Positions 24,852 to 34,119 of a DNA stretch of 64,000 bases are shown here, piece after piece; the stretch's first letter is position 1; every line of letters begins with the position of its first letter. The translations under genes and the position numbers were made by a program. The stretch covers positions 1 to 64,000 of the forward strand of contig JADKFE010000124.1 of NCBI GenBank assembly GCA_016717595.1. The letters are read 5' to 3'. The notes beneath the pieces are model-generated. The model worked only from the letters and a program-made list of their open reading frames with translations, was not told the origin of the DNA and did not search any database. The DNA comes from Deltaproteobacteria bacterium (GTDB lineage: Bacteria; Myxococcota_A; UBA796; CAJQPC01).

Positions 24852-25954
24852 TTCGCCTCCGGTTGTGTGACGAGGCTCGCCTGAACCTCGCCGTCGTCGG
24901 TTTGGGTGAGGGTGAACAGGTGGCGTCTGGGGAAGAGCGTCTCTAGGCGCTCGCGCAGGTTCTTGAGGCCTACGGCGCCGTCGCGGTCTTGGGCGGCCAA
25001 GGCGCCGCTGTTGAGCACGACGAGGTGCAGCGCGCCGCCTTCGTTGCGGGCGACGAGGCGCAGCCGCAGGGGCATCGGGCTCGACCGCATGCCGTGCTTC
25101 ACGGCGTTCTCGACCAAGGTGAGCAGGGCCAATGGCGGCAAGAGCAGGCCCCCGGCGGCGTCGGCGACCTCCTCGGTCACCACGAGGCGCTCGTCGAAGC
25201 GGGTGCGCTCGATGTCGAGGTAGGCCCGCACGATGGGCAGCTCATCGGCCAGGGGCACGAGCGGCGCGCCGCGGCGGAGGCTGTAGCGCAGCACCTCCGA
25301 GAGCCGCAGGATCATCTGCTGGGCCCGGGCCGGGTCTTCATCCACGGCGCCGTAGATCGAGTTGAGCGCGTTGAACAGAAAGTGCGGGTTCAGCTCTTGG
25401 CGCAGGCTGTCGAGGCGGGCCTCGGTGGCCTGGGCCTGCATCGCCAGCAGCGAGACCTGCTCGGCCTGGGCCCGAAGGTTGGACATGATCGCCAAGAACA
25501 GGCCCGACCAGGCGATGAGCAGCATCAAGAACGGCACGCCGGGGAAGAGCAGCTCCCCCACCACCGGGGGCCGACCTTGGGGCGCGAAGTCTCCTGCGCC
25601 GGGGCCTCGCTCACGAAAGACCGGCGGGGGCCGCACCAAAAACGCCACGGCGGCGCAGGGCAACGCCCCGAGCAGGCACACGCCGAGGACGTGGGAGACG
25701 GTCTGGGGGATGGGCCGGGGCTGATCGACGAGGCGCCGCAGGCTCGGCACCAGGGCGCTGGTGACCAGAAACCCCGTGCCGCCCATGGCGAAGGTGCGCC
25801 ACATCGCCTCGGAGGCGGGCACGTCCATGACGTGCCGCAGCAACGAGAGCAGGCCGAGGCCGAACAGCACCGAGAGCGTGAGCCAGAGCCCGCCCTGAAA
25901 CAGCCAGAAGCCCTGGGGCAGCGGGGTGCGGCGCGTGGAGGAGGCCAAGGTCAT
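24848..25954 (-). CDS. LytS/YehU-type membrane sensor histidine kinase
   Basis: A 368-residue kinase with about four membrane helices in residues 15-180 and no large extracellular domain, followed by the His_kinase domain. The phosphoacceptor His is in LRQELNPHFLFNALNSIYG and the N-box in LTLVENAVKHGM. The G-region is reduced (DGAVGLKNLRERLE). This arrangement is typical of kinases paired with LytTR regulators. It is translationally coupled to its regulator. Between the second and third helices lies a Pro/Gly-rich loop (residues about 108-135) that could be sensory. Confidence 0.92.
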   Translation of the reverse strand: MTLASSTRRTPLPQGFWLFQGGLWLTLSVLFGLGLLSLLRHVMDVPASEAMWRTFAMGGTGFLVTSALVPSLRRLVDQPRPIPQTVSHVLGVCLLGALPCAAVAFLVRPPPVFRERGPGAGDFAPQGRPPVVGELLFPGVPFLMLLIAWSGLFLAIMSNLRAQAEQVSLLAMQAQATEARLDSLRQELNPHFLFNALNSIYGAVDEDPARAQQMILRLSEVLRYSLRRGAPLVPLADELPIVRAYLDIERTRFDERLVVTEEVADAAGGLLLPPLALLTLVENAVKHGMRSSPMPLRLRLVARNEGGALHLVVLNSGALAAQDRDGAVGLKNLRERLETLFPRRHLFTLTQTDDGEVQASLVTQPEAK

Positions 25955-26021
25955 GGGGCCCAGTATCCCCCGGTCGCCAAGACTCAGGGGGGACGCTCGG
26001 CCAGCGGCGCGGCGGAGGGCG

Positions 26022-26603
26022 TCAGCGGCGCCAGCGGAAGATCTTCACCGGCGGGATGTTCCGCACCTCGGAGAACTCTTCAGCGGGGCCAAGCTCCGGC
26101 GTGCCCAGCTTCTCGACGTGATCGCGGAACTGGTAGGCCACGAAGCAGCCGCCCGGGGTGAGGGACTCCCGGATCGAGCGCAGGATGTTCACGGCGACCT
26201 CTTTGGGCATCGTCGAGAACGGGATGCCGGAGAGGATCGCGTCAGCCTTCTCAAGCTTGTGCTCGTCAAGGGCCTGGAGGATGTGCTCGGCGCTGCCGTT
26301 CCACACGATGAGCCGGGGGTCGGTGAACCGCTCTTGAAGGCGGCGGGCGAACTCCGGGGAGATCTCGATGGCGAGGAGCTTGGCGTCCTCAGGCATCGCC
26401 TTCAAGAACGCCTCGGTGGTGCCGCCGGTGCCCGGCCCCAGCTCAACGACGACCTTCGCCGTGGCGAGCCCCGCGATATCGACGAGCTTCTTCTCTAAGA
26501 ACCGAGAGCTCGGGATGATCGAGCCGACCTCCTTCGGTCGCGCGAGGAAGCCTTGTAGAAAGGCGATGCCGTTGTTTGGGGACAGCCGGGTCTCGCTGGC
26601 CAT
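26022..26603 (-). CDS. SAM-dependent methyltransferase, phospholipid N-methyltransferase-like
   Basis: A 193-residue class I methyltransferase resembling the PmtA / KsgA-like group that methylates phosphatidylethanolamine. It begins with the family's NNGIAFLQGFLARPKEVGSIIPSS segment, followed by motif I VVELGPGTGGTTEAFL, an acidic motif II (LLAIEISPEFA) and SGIPFSTMP in place of motif IV. No membrane helix is present; such enzymes bind membranes peripherally. It is divergent from the four-paralogue operon, with 164 bp between the starts. Phospholipid specificity is inferred from overall resemblance only. Confidence 0.78.
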   Translation of the reverse strand: MASETRLSPNNGIAFLQGFLARPKEVGSIIPSSRFLEKKLVDIAGLATAKVVVELGPGTGGTTEAFLKAMPEDAKLLAIEISPEFARRLQERFTDPRLIVWNGSAEHILQALDEHKLEKADAILSGIPFSTMPKEVAVNILRSIRESLTPGGCFVAYQFRDHVEKLGTPELGPAEEFSEVRNIPPVKIFRWRR

Positions 26604-26767
26604 AGGTCTTCCTCCGGGGGGTGTGGCTGGATCGCCCCGTTTTTACCCACACGGGCTCCCCCGCGCAAGAAATCGACGTGGGCTTTACGGCGTTGACCGA
26701 CTCCGCGCAGCAGGCGGGGCGTCGGCTCACACGAAGGGCTCCGCGTAGAGATAGAGTAAGCACCGTG

Positions 26768-27439
26768 ATGACAGGATCCGCACCTCCCGAGAGCTCTCTG
26801 CGACGCGCGCCGGATCCCGCCTACGCCCGGCGGGTGATCGGCCTCGGCGTCGCCGCCGCGCTCCTGGCCCTGCCCCGCATCGCCCCGGCCACCGTGGCCG
26901 AACAGCGCGCCCGGCTGCCACCCCCGGCGGAGTGTGACGACCCGATCACCGGCACCTGGAAGGCCCACACCTACCGCGCCGAGCGGGAGCAGTGGACGGA
27001 GTGGACGCTGATCCTCCGCCGCAGCGAGGACGACAAGGAGCGCCTCGTCGGCGAGATCATCAACCACTCCTGGTATGGCGGCGCCGAGCTGACCGCGCCG
27101 CCCACCTGCGAGCACACCCGCGCCCACTGGGTCGTCTCCACCGACGCCGAGGGCTATGTCACCAATGGAGACATTCACGTCCAGGGCCTCGGGGAGTGGC
27201 GTCTGGACGAGGCGGTCTGCGGCCCGGGGCCCGGCGGGTACAACCTCGACCACTTCTCTGGCGCCTTAGAGCACAGCCTCCACGAGTTTCAGTCGGTCAA
27301 CAACGACGGCGGGGTGTCTGTGAACGAGCCGACGGTGTTCCGCCGCGTGCTGTGCCTGACCGGCGGCGATCAGCCCCGGGTTGACCTCAAACCTCCTCCC
27401 CCGTTTTCACCCCCTCCCCGAGGCTGTGAGCTGTGGTGA
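26768..27439 (+). CDS. Tandem exported protein family, member 1
   Basis: A 223-residue member of a four-copy family. It has a longer N-terminus than the others, then a signal-like helix (VIGLGVAAALLALPRIAPA) and the family block TVAEQRARLPPPAECDDP. Other family marks: a WTEWTLIL strand, NHSWYGG, a middle Cys (PPTCEH), CGPGPGGYNLDHFSG, HEFQSVNNDGG, NEPTVFRRVLCL, and a Pro-rich end with a last Cys (PPPFSPPPRGC). Four or five conserved Cys suggest disulphides in the envelope. It is the first gene of the operon; the likely start is ATG 26768, ten bases after TAGAGT. The next gene starts in its stop (GTGA). No database family comes to mind. Confidence 0.75.
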   Translation: MTGSAPPESSLRRAPDPAYARRVIGLGVAAALLALPRIAPATVAEQRARLPPPAECDDPITGTWKAHTYRAEREQWTEWTLILRRSEDDKERLVGEIINHSWYGGAELTAPPTCEHTRAHWVVSTDAEGYVTNGDIHVQGLGEWRLDEAVCGPGPGGYNLDHFSGALEHSLHEFQSVNNDGGVSVNEPTVFRRVLCLTGGDQPRVDLKPPPPFSPPPRGCELW

Positions 27440-28062
27440 GCCCCCGCGCCCGCGCTTGGATCTTCGCCTTCGTCATCTCGATGGGCCCGGGGCTCGCCCG
27501 GGTCGCCTCGGCCACCGTCGCCGAGCAGCGCGCCCGCCTGCCGCCCCCGGCGGACTGCGAGGATCCCGTCACCGGCACCTGGATGGCGCACACCTACTCC
27601 GACAACCTGCGCATGTGGACGGAGTGGACGCTCACCGTGGGCCGCGACCCCGCTGAGCGCGAGAAGCTCACCGGCCGCATCGTGAACCACTCCTGGGACG
27701 GCCCCAAGGCCGATCCCAAGCCGCCCTTGTGCACCGGGCGCCTGCGCGCGGTGATCTCCATGGACGCTGAGGGCAAGGTTGAGGACGGCGTGATCCACTT
27801 CTTTGGTGTGGGCGAGTGGCGCCTCGATGAGGTGCTGTGCGGTCGGTGGAGCGGTGGCTACAATCTCGACCACTTCTCTGGGCAGATTGACGACGCCCTC
27901 CACGAGTTCCAGTCCGTCAACAACGACGGAGGCATGGCGGTGAACGAGCCTACGGTGTTTCGACGGGTGCGGTGTCTGGACGACGCCTCGCTGCAGCTCC
28001 CGGCCCATGTGGACCCGCCGCCGTTTCAGCCGCCCAGCGCCGGCTGTATGGGGGGCTTTTGA
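27436..28062 (+). CDS. Tandem exported protein family, member 2
   Basis: A 208-residue paralogue with a cleavable-looking signal (WIFAFVISMGPGLARVASA) directly before TVAEQRARLPPPADCEDP. The middle reads TGTWMAHTYS and NHSWDGP, followed by the Cys motifs PLCTGR and LCGRWSGGYNLDHFSG, then HEFQSVNNDGG, NEPTVFRRVRCL and a Pro-rich end (PPFQPPSAGCMGGF). GTG at 27436 overlaps the previous stop; a GTG three bases earlier is an alternative. Sequence conservation is highest in the N-terminal block, around the GYNLDHFSG segment and in the C-terminal third. Confidence 0.75.
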   Translation: MSPRARAWIFAFVISMGPGLARVASATVAEQRARLPPPADCEDPVTGTWMAHTYSDNLRMWTEWTLTVGRDPAEREKLTGRIVNHSWDGPKADPKPPLCTGRLRAVISMDAEGKVEDGVIHFFGVGEWRLDEVLCGRWSGGYNLDHFSGQIDDALHEFQSVNNDGGMAVNEPTVFRRVRCLDDASLQLPAHVDPPPFQPPSAGCMGGF

Positions 28063-28694
28063 GCCCTCGTCCGCGGGTCTTGTTGGGCGTGGCGGGGCTG
28101 TTCGCCCTGCTCGTGCTGCCGCGTGTGGCCCCGGCGACGGTGGCCGAACAACGCGCGCGGCTGCCGCCCCCCAAGGCCTGCGACGACCCCGTCGCCGGGG
28201 TGTGGATGTCGCACCAATACTCCGAGCGCCGGGGCACCTGGGACCAGTTCACCCTCACCATCCACCGCGACCCCGCCGCGCCGGGCAAGCTCAACGGCAC
28301 CATTCACAACCACGTCTGGGAGGGCGGCCCGGCGGACGAGCGCCCGCCGCCTTGTGAGGGGCAGCTCGACGTGGTCGTGCGCATGAACGCTGAAGGCCAA
28401 GCCGACGGCCTCAAGCTGCGCTTCGACGCGCTGGACTGGGCGGTGGAGTCCACGATCTGCCGCACGAGCGGCGGCTACGACCTCGACCACTTCTCGGGCA
28501 CCATCGACCCGGCGCTGCAAGAGTTCCAGTCGATCAACACCTACGCTGAAGGCACCCAGACCGAGGCCACGGTGTTCCGCCGGATTCGTTGTTTGGATGA
28601 GAACGACCCCCCGGACGCGCCCGCGGTGCTGCCCGACCTCACGCCGCCGCCGCCGTTTCAGCCGCCGTCCTCAGGCTGCTGGGGGTGGGCGTGA
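28059..28694 (+). CDS. Tandem exported protein family, member 3
   Basis: A 211-residue paralogue starting with TTG inside the previous stop (TTGA). The signal peptide (LLGVAGLFALLVLPRVAPA) and the following TVAEQRARLPPPKACDDPVAG are almost the same as in member 4, at DNA level too, so these two are the youngest pair. It differs from the others in the late motif: QEFQSINTYAEG replaces QEFQSVNNDGG and the NEP triplet is lost (TEATVFRRIRCL). The end is PPPFQPPSSGCWGWA. Confidence 0.75.
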   Translation: MSPRPRVLLGVAGLFALLVLPRVAPATVAEQRARLPPPKACDDPVAGVWMSHQYSERRGTWDQFTLTIHRDPAAPGKLNGTIHNHVWEGGPADERPPPCEGQLDVVVRMNAEGQADGLKLRFDALDWAVESTICRTSGGYDLDHFSGTIDPALQEFQSINTYAEGTQTEATVFRRIRCLDENDPPDAPAVLPDLTPPPPFQPPSSGCWGWA

Positions 28695-29317
28695 GCCGCG
28701 CCCGCTCGATCCTCGGCGTGGCGGGGCTCTTCGCCCTGCTGGTGCTGCCGCGTGTGGCCCCGGCGACGGTGGCTGAACAACGCGCCCGGCTGCCGCCCCC
28801 CAAGGCCTGCGACGACCCCGTCGCCGGGATCTGGGTGTCCCACCAGTACGCCCCGCGGCGCGGCATCTGGGACCAGTTCACCCTCAACATCCAGCGGGAT
28901 CCCGCCAACAAAGCCCGACTCGTCGGCACCATTCACAACCACGTCTGGGCCGGGGGCAAAGAGGACGAGCAGCCGCCGCCCTGCGACGGGGATCAAGACT
29001 ACGTCGTCGTGATGACCGCAGAAGGAGAAGCGGACGGCCTCACGATCCGCTATGACGGGCTGGACTGGAAGGTTGAGTCCCAGACCTGCGGGGGACGTGT
29101 TGGCTACAACATTGACCACTTCGTCGGCACCATCGACCCGGCCCTCCAAGAGTTTCAGTCCCTCAACAACGACGGGGGCGAGGCCGTGAACGAGCCGACG
29201 GTGTTCCGCCGCATCTCTTGTGGGGGCGAAGGAGAGCTCGCCGCCGGGGCTCGGCCGGTCGTGCTCACGCCGCCGCCGTTTCAGCCGCCGAGCTCAGGCT
29301 GTGGGGGGCTGTTTTGA
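28691..29317 (+). CDS. Tandem exported protein family, member 4
   Basis: A 208-residue paralogue beginning with GTG in the stop of member 3 (GTGA). It has the signal ILGVAGLFALLVLPRVAPA, then TVAEQRARLPPPKACDDP, GIWDQFTLNIQRD, GTIHNHVWAGG, PPCDGD, CGGRVGYNIDHFVG, QEFQSLNNDGGEAVNEPTV, FRRISCGG and the Pro-rich end with Cys (PPFQPPSSGCGGLF). Its stop overlaps the TTG start of the DUF58 gene, so the four exported proteins are physically coupled to the transglutaminase/MoxR module. Confidence 0.75.
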   Translation: MSRARSILGVAGLFALLVLPRVAPATVAEQRARLPPPKACDDPVAGIWVSHQYAPRRGIWDQFTLNIQRDPANKARLVGTIHNHVWAGGKEDEQPPPCDGDQDYVVVMTAEGEADGLTIRYDGLDWKVESQTCGGRVGYNIDHFVGTIDPALQEFQSLNNDGGEAVNEPTVFRRISCGGEGELAAGARPVVLTPPPFQPPSSGCGGLF

Positions 29318-30663
29318 GCGCCGCCGTCCCTTCGCCCATCGCCGAGCCGATCGCCGAGGCCAAGCCCGCCGCGCCGCGTCCGCCTTGGCGTGAGCGTCTG
29401 GCGCGGGGCCTACGTTTTGCCCGCGACACCTTCCCGCTCACCCCCGCCGGGTGCCTGCTCCTGGGCGGGGCGCTGTGGGCGCTTTTGGGCCCGGGGCTCG
29501 GCCAGCATGACCTCGTGCTCTTGATCTTGGGCGTGCTGGGGGTGCTGGTGACGGCGCTCTCGGCGGTGCTCGTCGGCGTGGCGGCGCTGCTCGCCCGCTC
29601 AGGGCTGCCTCAAGATCCCGTCACCCGGGAGACTGAGGCCGGGCGCTGGACGACCACGGGCTTCTCGGCGCCGAGCCTGTGGTTTTTGCCGATGGTCGGC
29701 CTCACCTGGCGCTGGGATGAGCCCGCGGGTGAGGTCGAGGTGAACCGGGAGGGCGGGCGGCTCATCGAGCGGGTGCGCCTCACCCGCCGGGGCGAGTGGC
29801 CTGAGGTGCGCCGGGCCTTTGAGGTCGAGGACGCCTTCGGCTTGGCCTCGATCCGGTTCTTTCATGTCGAGCGCGGCGCGATGCGGGCCTTGCCCAACAC
29901 CGGGCGCCTGCGGGACGTGCAGGTGGTGCAGGGCCTCGCCGGGGGAGACGACCGCGAGCACCCGCTGGGCCCCGCCGCCGGGGATCTCATGGACATCCGG
30001 CGCTACGGCCCGGGTGACCCGCTGCGGTTTGTGCTGTGGAAGCTCTACGCCAAGAGCGGCCAGCTCCTCGTGCGTACGCCCGAGCGGGCCATCGCCCCGA
30101 TCAAACGCACCGTGGCGTACCTCGTTGTGGGCCAAGACGACGAGGCCGCCGCCGGGGCCGCCCGGGTGGCCGTGGGCCTCGCCGCCCGCAGCGCCGACTG
30201 GGCGTTTGGCGCCGATGGCTGCCACGAGGTCGCCCGGGACCACGGCAAGGCCGAGCAGGCGATCCTCTCCTCGGGCAAGGCCCGGCCTGAAGACGGCGCG
30301 GCGGACCTCTCCCGCTTCTTAGACGCCGCGAGCTTCGGCGCCGGGGGCCGCGCCTTGGTGTTTGTGCCCGGCGTGCCTGGGCCCTGGATGCGAAAGGTCG
30401 TCGAGGCCACGGCGGGGCGGTTCACCGAGCTTGAGTTCGCGGTGTGTGTGGACGGCCTCAAGCCGCCCAAGGCGCGCTCTTGGCTCAGCCGGGCCCTGCT
30501 CTCCGAGGGGGATGACGCCCAGAAGGGCATCGACACCGCGGCCTTGGTGGAGGTCGTCTCGACGCTCACCCGGGCGCGGGCGCGGGTCACGGTGCTCGAC
30601 CGAGAGGGCGGCGTCGTCGTGCCCTCAGACCAGCTCTACCGCCTCAAGGGAGCCGCCCCATGA
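29314..30663 (+). CDS. DUF58 domain protein
   Basis: A 449-residue membrane protein with two N-terminal helices (residues about 45-95) and the DUF58 signature GDLMDIRRYGPGDPLRFVLWKLYAKSGQLLVR near residues 230-260. It continues with a von-Willebrand-like region. DUF58 proteins regularly stand next to MoxR ATPases and transglutaminases and are thought to be assembly or substrate factors of the MoxR machine. TTG at 29314 lies in the preceding stop (TTGA) and its own stop overlaps the transglutaminase ATG (30660), so coupling is tight on both sides. Confidence 0.88.
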   Translation: MSAAVPSPIAEPIAEAKPAAPRPPWRERLARGLRFARDTFPLTPAGCLLLGGALWALLGPGLGQHDLVLLILGVLGVLVTALSAVLVGVAALLARSGLPQDPVTRETEAGRWTTTGFSAPSLWFLPMVGLTWRWDEPAGEVEVNREGGRLIERVRLTRRGEWPEVRRAFEVEDAFGLASIRFFHVERGAMRALPNTGRLRDVQVVQGLAGGDDREHPLGPAAGDLMDIRRYGPGDPLRFVLWKLYAKSGQLLVRTPERAIAPIKRTVAYLVVGQDDEAAAGAARVAVGLAARSADWAFGADGCHEVARDHGKAEQAILSSGKARPEDGAADLSRFLDAASFGAGGRALVFVPGVPGPWMRKVVEATAGRFTELEFAVCVDGLKPPKARSWLSRALLSEGDDAQKGIDTAALVEVVSTLTRARARVTVLDREGGVVVPSDQLYRLKGAAP

Positions 30664-33078
30664 TGGCCGTCCTCCGCGCCCTCCGTCACCCGCTGCGCTG
30701 GCTGTTGAGCCTCGTCGCCACCGTCGCGCTGGTGGGCAGCGTCGCGGGCGGGGCGCCGCTTCTGGCCGCCGCCTTCGGCTGCGCTCTGGGGCAGCCCACC
30801 GGTGAGCTTCTGGGCCGCTCGCGCCTGCGCCTGCCCGTGGCGCTCGGGGCCTTGGGCGCGGCCTTGACGTTCGGCTTGGGCCTGGGCTGGCTGTTCTCGG
30901 GCAGCTCCTTGGGGCCGTCGCTGTTGGGGCCGGGCTGGGCGATCATCGCCTCGGACCTCACCCGGGTCGGCGCCACCACCTTCACCCTCTGGGCGGGCCT
31001 GCGCCTGCTCGCCACGCGGTTTCCGGCGTTTCTGGCCGTCGAGACCGGCGTGCTGGGCCTCACCTTCGCCTTGGGGTTTGTCGCCCACCGCGACGGCGCC
31101 GTGGCCCGGCCGCTGTGGCTCTCCGACCCGGTGTGGCGCGCGGGCTTTGACCCCGCCGACGCGCTCTTGGCCTTGGGCGCGATGTTTGGCCTCGGGCTTC
31201 TGGCGCTCATGGCCCTGGAGGCGCGCAAACGCCCGGCGCTCTCGGCGGCGCTGTTGGTGCCCGCGCTCACCCTCACCCTGCTCGCGCTGATCGACGCCTC
31301 GGGCCTGCAGAAGCCGCCGCCCCCGGCGGAGCTCGCCGAGATCCGCGACGCCATGGGCGATCCACCCCTGCCCACGCCCCCCGAGGGCCAGTCCGGCGGC
31401 GGCGAGAGCCCCACGGAGGATCCCGACGACGGCGGCGGCGGCGGCGGAGAGCCCGACGAGGGCGAAGGCGGCGGCGGCGGCAGCGAGGGGGAGGAGCCCC
31501 AAGACGGCGACCAAGGCGGTGAGCAGCCCCAAGGCGGCCAGCAGCCTCAAGGGGGAGAGCAGCCTGAGGGCGGCGCCACGGGTGAGCCCAAAGAGGGCGA
31601 AGAGCCCCAGTCCGGCGAGGAGGGCGACGGGGAGGGCGCCGCGCCGCCTCCGCCGCCCCAGCCCGACGACCTCGACAAGCCCTCCAGCAGCAGCTCACAG
31701 CCCCAGCCCGTCGCGATCATCCTCTTGGGCGACGACTACAGCCCCCCTTCAGAGCTGTTTTACCTGCGCCAAGAGGCCCACAGCGAGTTCACCGGCACCC
31801 GCCTGGGCCCCACCAGCCGCCCAGACGTCGATCTCGACGTGATCACCGAGTTCCCCAACGCCAAGCTCACGGCCAAGGCGCCCCCGGCTGAAGACGGCCG
31901 CGCCATCGTTCACGCCACCGTCGCCCTGCTCTCTGAGCACGACCGGGCCTTTGGCCTGGAGACGGTGCTCACCTTCAGCCCCGTGGTGAACCCCAACCCC
32001 GCGCGGTTTGTGGCGGCGTACAACGTGCGCTCGGCGGCGGTCAACACGCCCTATGAGGAGCTCCTCACCAAGCCCGTGGGTGACCCGACCTGGACTGAAG
32101 AGCAGCGCGCCTACTACACCCAGGTGCCTGAAGATCCCCGCTACGGCACCTTGGCCCAGGAGATCATCGCCGGGCTGCCCCCCGACGCCCAGGCCTTGCC
32201 CTTCGCCCAGGCCCTCGCGGTGAAGCTCTGGCTCGACCGCAGCATGAAGTACACCACCAAAGAGAAGCACCACAACGTGCCCGATCCTACGGCGGACTTC
32301 TTGTTCGGCAACCTCACCGGCTACTGCGTTCACAGCGCCCACGCCTCGGTGTTTCTGTGGCGGTCGCTGGGCATCCCCGCCCGGGTGAGCACGGGCTACG
32401 CCGTCCAGGCGAGCGAGCTGCAGGGCGCCTCGTTGGTGGTGATGTCCAACAACGCCCACGCCTGGCCCGAGCTGTACATCGAGGGCCTCGGCTGGGTGCC
32501 CCTGGACGTCTCCCCAGAGCAGGTGCTGGACGAGCCCGGCGAGCCCGTGGACGAGGAGATGGTCGAGCTGCTCTCGGAGATGGCCCGGGAGAAGCCCGAC
32601 CCCGTCGCCGCCGAGCGCCGTGAGCCCATCGACTGGGCCGGCGCGGGCCGTTTTGTCCTGCGTCTGGGTTTGACCGCCCTCGCCGCGGCCCTGCTGTTCG
32701 CCCTGGCGGCGGCCTACACCACGAAGCTCTGGCGCCGCTTGGCCCCCGAGGGTGGTGTCCGCCCGGGCCCTGCCCCGGGTGGGTTACCGCCTGGCCCTGG
32801 ACCTGCTCGCTGAGGCTGGCCTCTCCCGCCGCGAGGGGGAGACCCGCGAGGCCTTCGCCCGCCGCGTCGCCGACGCCGCCCCCAGCTTCGCCCAGATCAC
32901 GACCTACCACCTCGACGTCGCCATGGGCGACCCGGCGACCTCCCCCTGGCGCGCCCAAGGCCACGGCCCCTGGCGTGAGGCCCTCACCGCCCTTCGCGCT
33001 GAGCTTGGCGCCTCGGTGCGACTGCGCCGCCGCCTGCTCGGCCTCCTCAACCCCTTCTCCCTCTTCATGGCCCGGTGA
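30660..33078 (+). CDS. Membrane transglutaminase-like protein with DUF4129 tail, frameshifted
   Basis: About 805 residues once one extra G at 32750-32752 is removed. Residues 1-215 hold five or six membrane helices. Residues about 220-345 are a Gly/Glu/Gln/Pro-rich linker. Residues about 345-640 hold a beta-sandwich and the transglutaminase-like catalytic core, with Cys in LTGYCVHSAHASVFL, His in NNAHAWPELYIE and Asp in VPLDVSPE. A further helix (about 665-690) is followed, after the break, by a DUF4129 segment (GYRLALDLLAEAGLSRREGET). This is the TgpA-type architecture, active on the periplasmic side. It overlaps the DUF58 gene and is followed within 4 nt by moxR. Confidence 0.88.
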
Positions 33079-33081
33079 TTG

Positions 33082-34119
33082 ATGGACTCCTCCGCCCCGA
33101 CCGCTCCGCCCAGCCCTCCGACGCCCGCCCCGCGCATCACCGGCCTGGAGGGCGCCTACGAGGTCATCCAGCGCCTCCGCAAGCGCCTTCAAGAGCGTGT
33201 GATCGGCCGCGACGGCGTCATCGACCTCGTGATCTTGGCGCTCATCGCCGATGGCCACGTCCTGCTCGAAGACTTCCCCGGCTCGGGCAAGACGACGCTC
33301 GCCAAGGCGCTCGGCGAGGCCATCGTCGATGACCTGCCCCAGGACGAGATCGCCAACATCCGCCGGGTGCAGTTCACCCCCGACCTGCTGCCGTCCGACG
33401 TGACCGGCACCACGGTGTTTGACCCGAACACCGCGCGGTTCCACTTCCGCCCGGGCCCGATCTTCGCCCACGTCCTGCTCGCCGATGAGATCAACCGCAC
33501 CAGCCCCAAGGTGCAGTCGGCCTTGCTGGAGGCCATGGCCGAGAAGCAGACGACGGTAGACAACCACACCTATCGCCTCGACGACCTGTTCTTCGTCATC
33601 GCCACCCAGAACCCCCTGGACCTGGCGGGCACCTTCCCGCTCCCGGCGGCCCAGCTCGACCGCTTCTTGTTCAAGATCCGGATGACCCACATCTCCCGGG
33701 ACTCCGAGCTTGAGCTGCTCAACAACCTCAAGCGGGTGCGCACCGGCGACGGGGCCACGGCGGCGCCGGTCACCCGCACGGAGATCCTCGACGTGCGGCG
33801 GCTTCTGGAGTCGTCGATCTACGTCGCCCCGGCGGTGAAGGAGGCGCTGGTGGACATCGCCGCCGCCACCCGGGCCTCGGATCGGGTGCTCCAGGGCCTC
33901 TCCACCCGCTCTCTGGTGCTGATGTTGCCCGCGCTCCAGGCCCGGGCGCTCTCCCAGCGCCGGGCCTATGTGAACGCTGAAGACGTCGAGGCCCTGGCGT
34001 TCTACGTCTTCGGGCACCGCCTGGAGCTGGCGCCGGGCGCCGGTCGGTCTGAAGAGGTCATCGCCGCCTGCTGCAAACAGTCCTTAGAGCGCCTCGCCAA
34101 GAGCACCCTGCGCCGATGA
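33082..34119 (+). CDS. MoxR-family AAA+ ATPase
   Basis: A 345-residue cytoplasmic AAA+ ATPase. Walker A is EDFPGSGKTTLAKAL, Walker B is HVLLADEINRTSPKVQ, sensor 1 lies in FVIATQNPLDLAGTFPLP, and the arginine-finger region is AQLDRFLFKI. MoxR proteins act as chaperones in maturing metal- or envelope-associated complexes and nearly always sit beside DUF58 genes. The start is ATG 33082, with TTG 33079 as an alternative. Its stop overlaps the start of the TPR gene (ATGA, 34116). It is the energy source of this operon. Confidence 0.93.
   Translation: MDSSAPTAPPSPPTPAPRITGLEGAYEVIQRLRKRLQERVIGRDGVIDLVILALIADGHVLLEDFPGSGKTTLAKALGEAIVDDLPQDEIANIRRVQFTPDLLPSDVTGTTVFDPNTARFHFRPGPIFAHVLLADEINRTSPKVQSALLEAMAEKQTTVDNHTYRLDDLFFVIATQNPLDLAGTFPLPAAQLDRFLFKIRMTHISRDSELELLNNLKRVRTGDGATAAPVTRTEILDVRRLLESSIYVAPAVKEALVDIAAATRASDRVLQGLSTRSLVLMLPALQARALSQRRAYVNAEDVEALAFYVFGHRLELAPGAGRSEEVIAACCKQSLERLAKSTLRR

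Noticed and set aside
22584..24884. Long open frames on the plus strand opposite the MopE-like gene and the response regulator
   Set aside because: They mirror the codon pattern of the real minus-strand genes; high GC removes stop codons from shadow frames.
32752..33078. Separate small gene between transglutaminase and MoxR
   Set aside because: Its sequence is the DUF4129 tail expected at the end of TgpA-type proteins; a one-base correction joins it to the transglutaminase.
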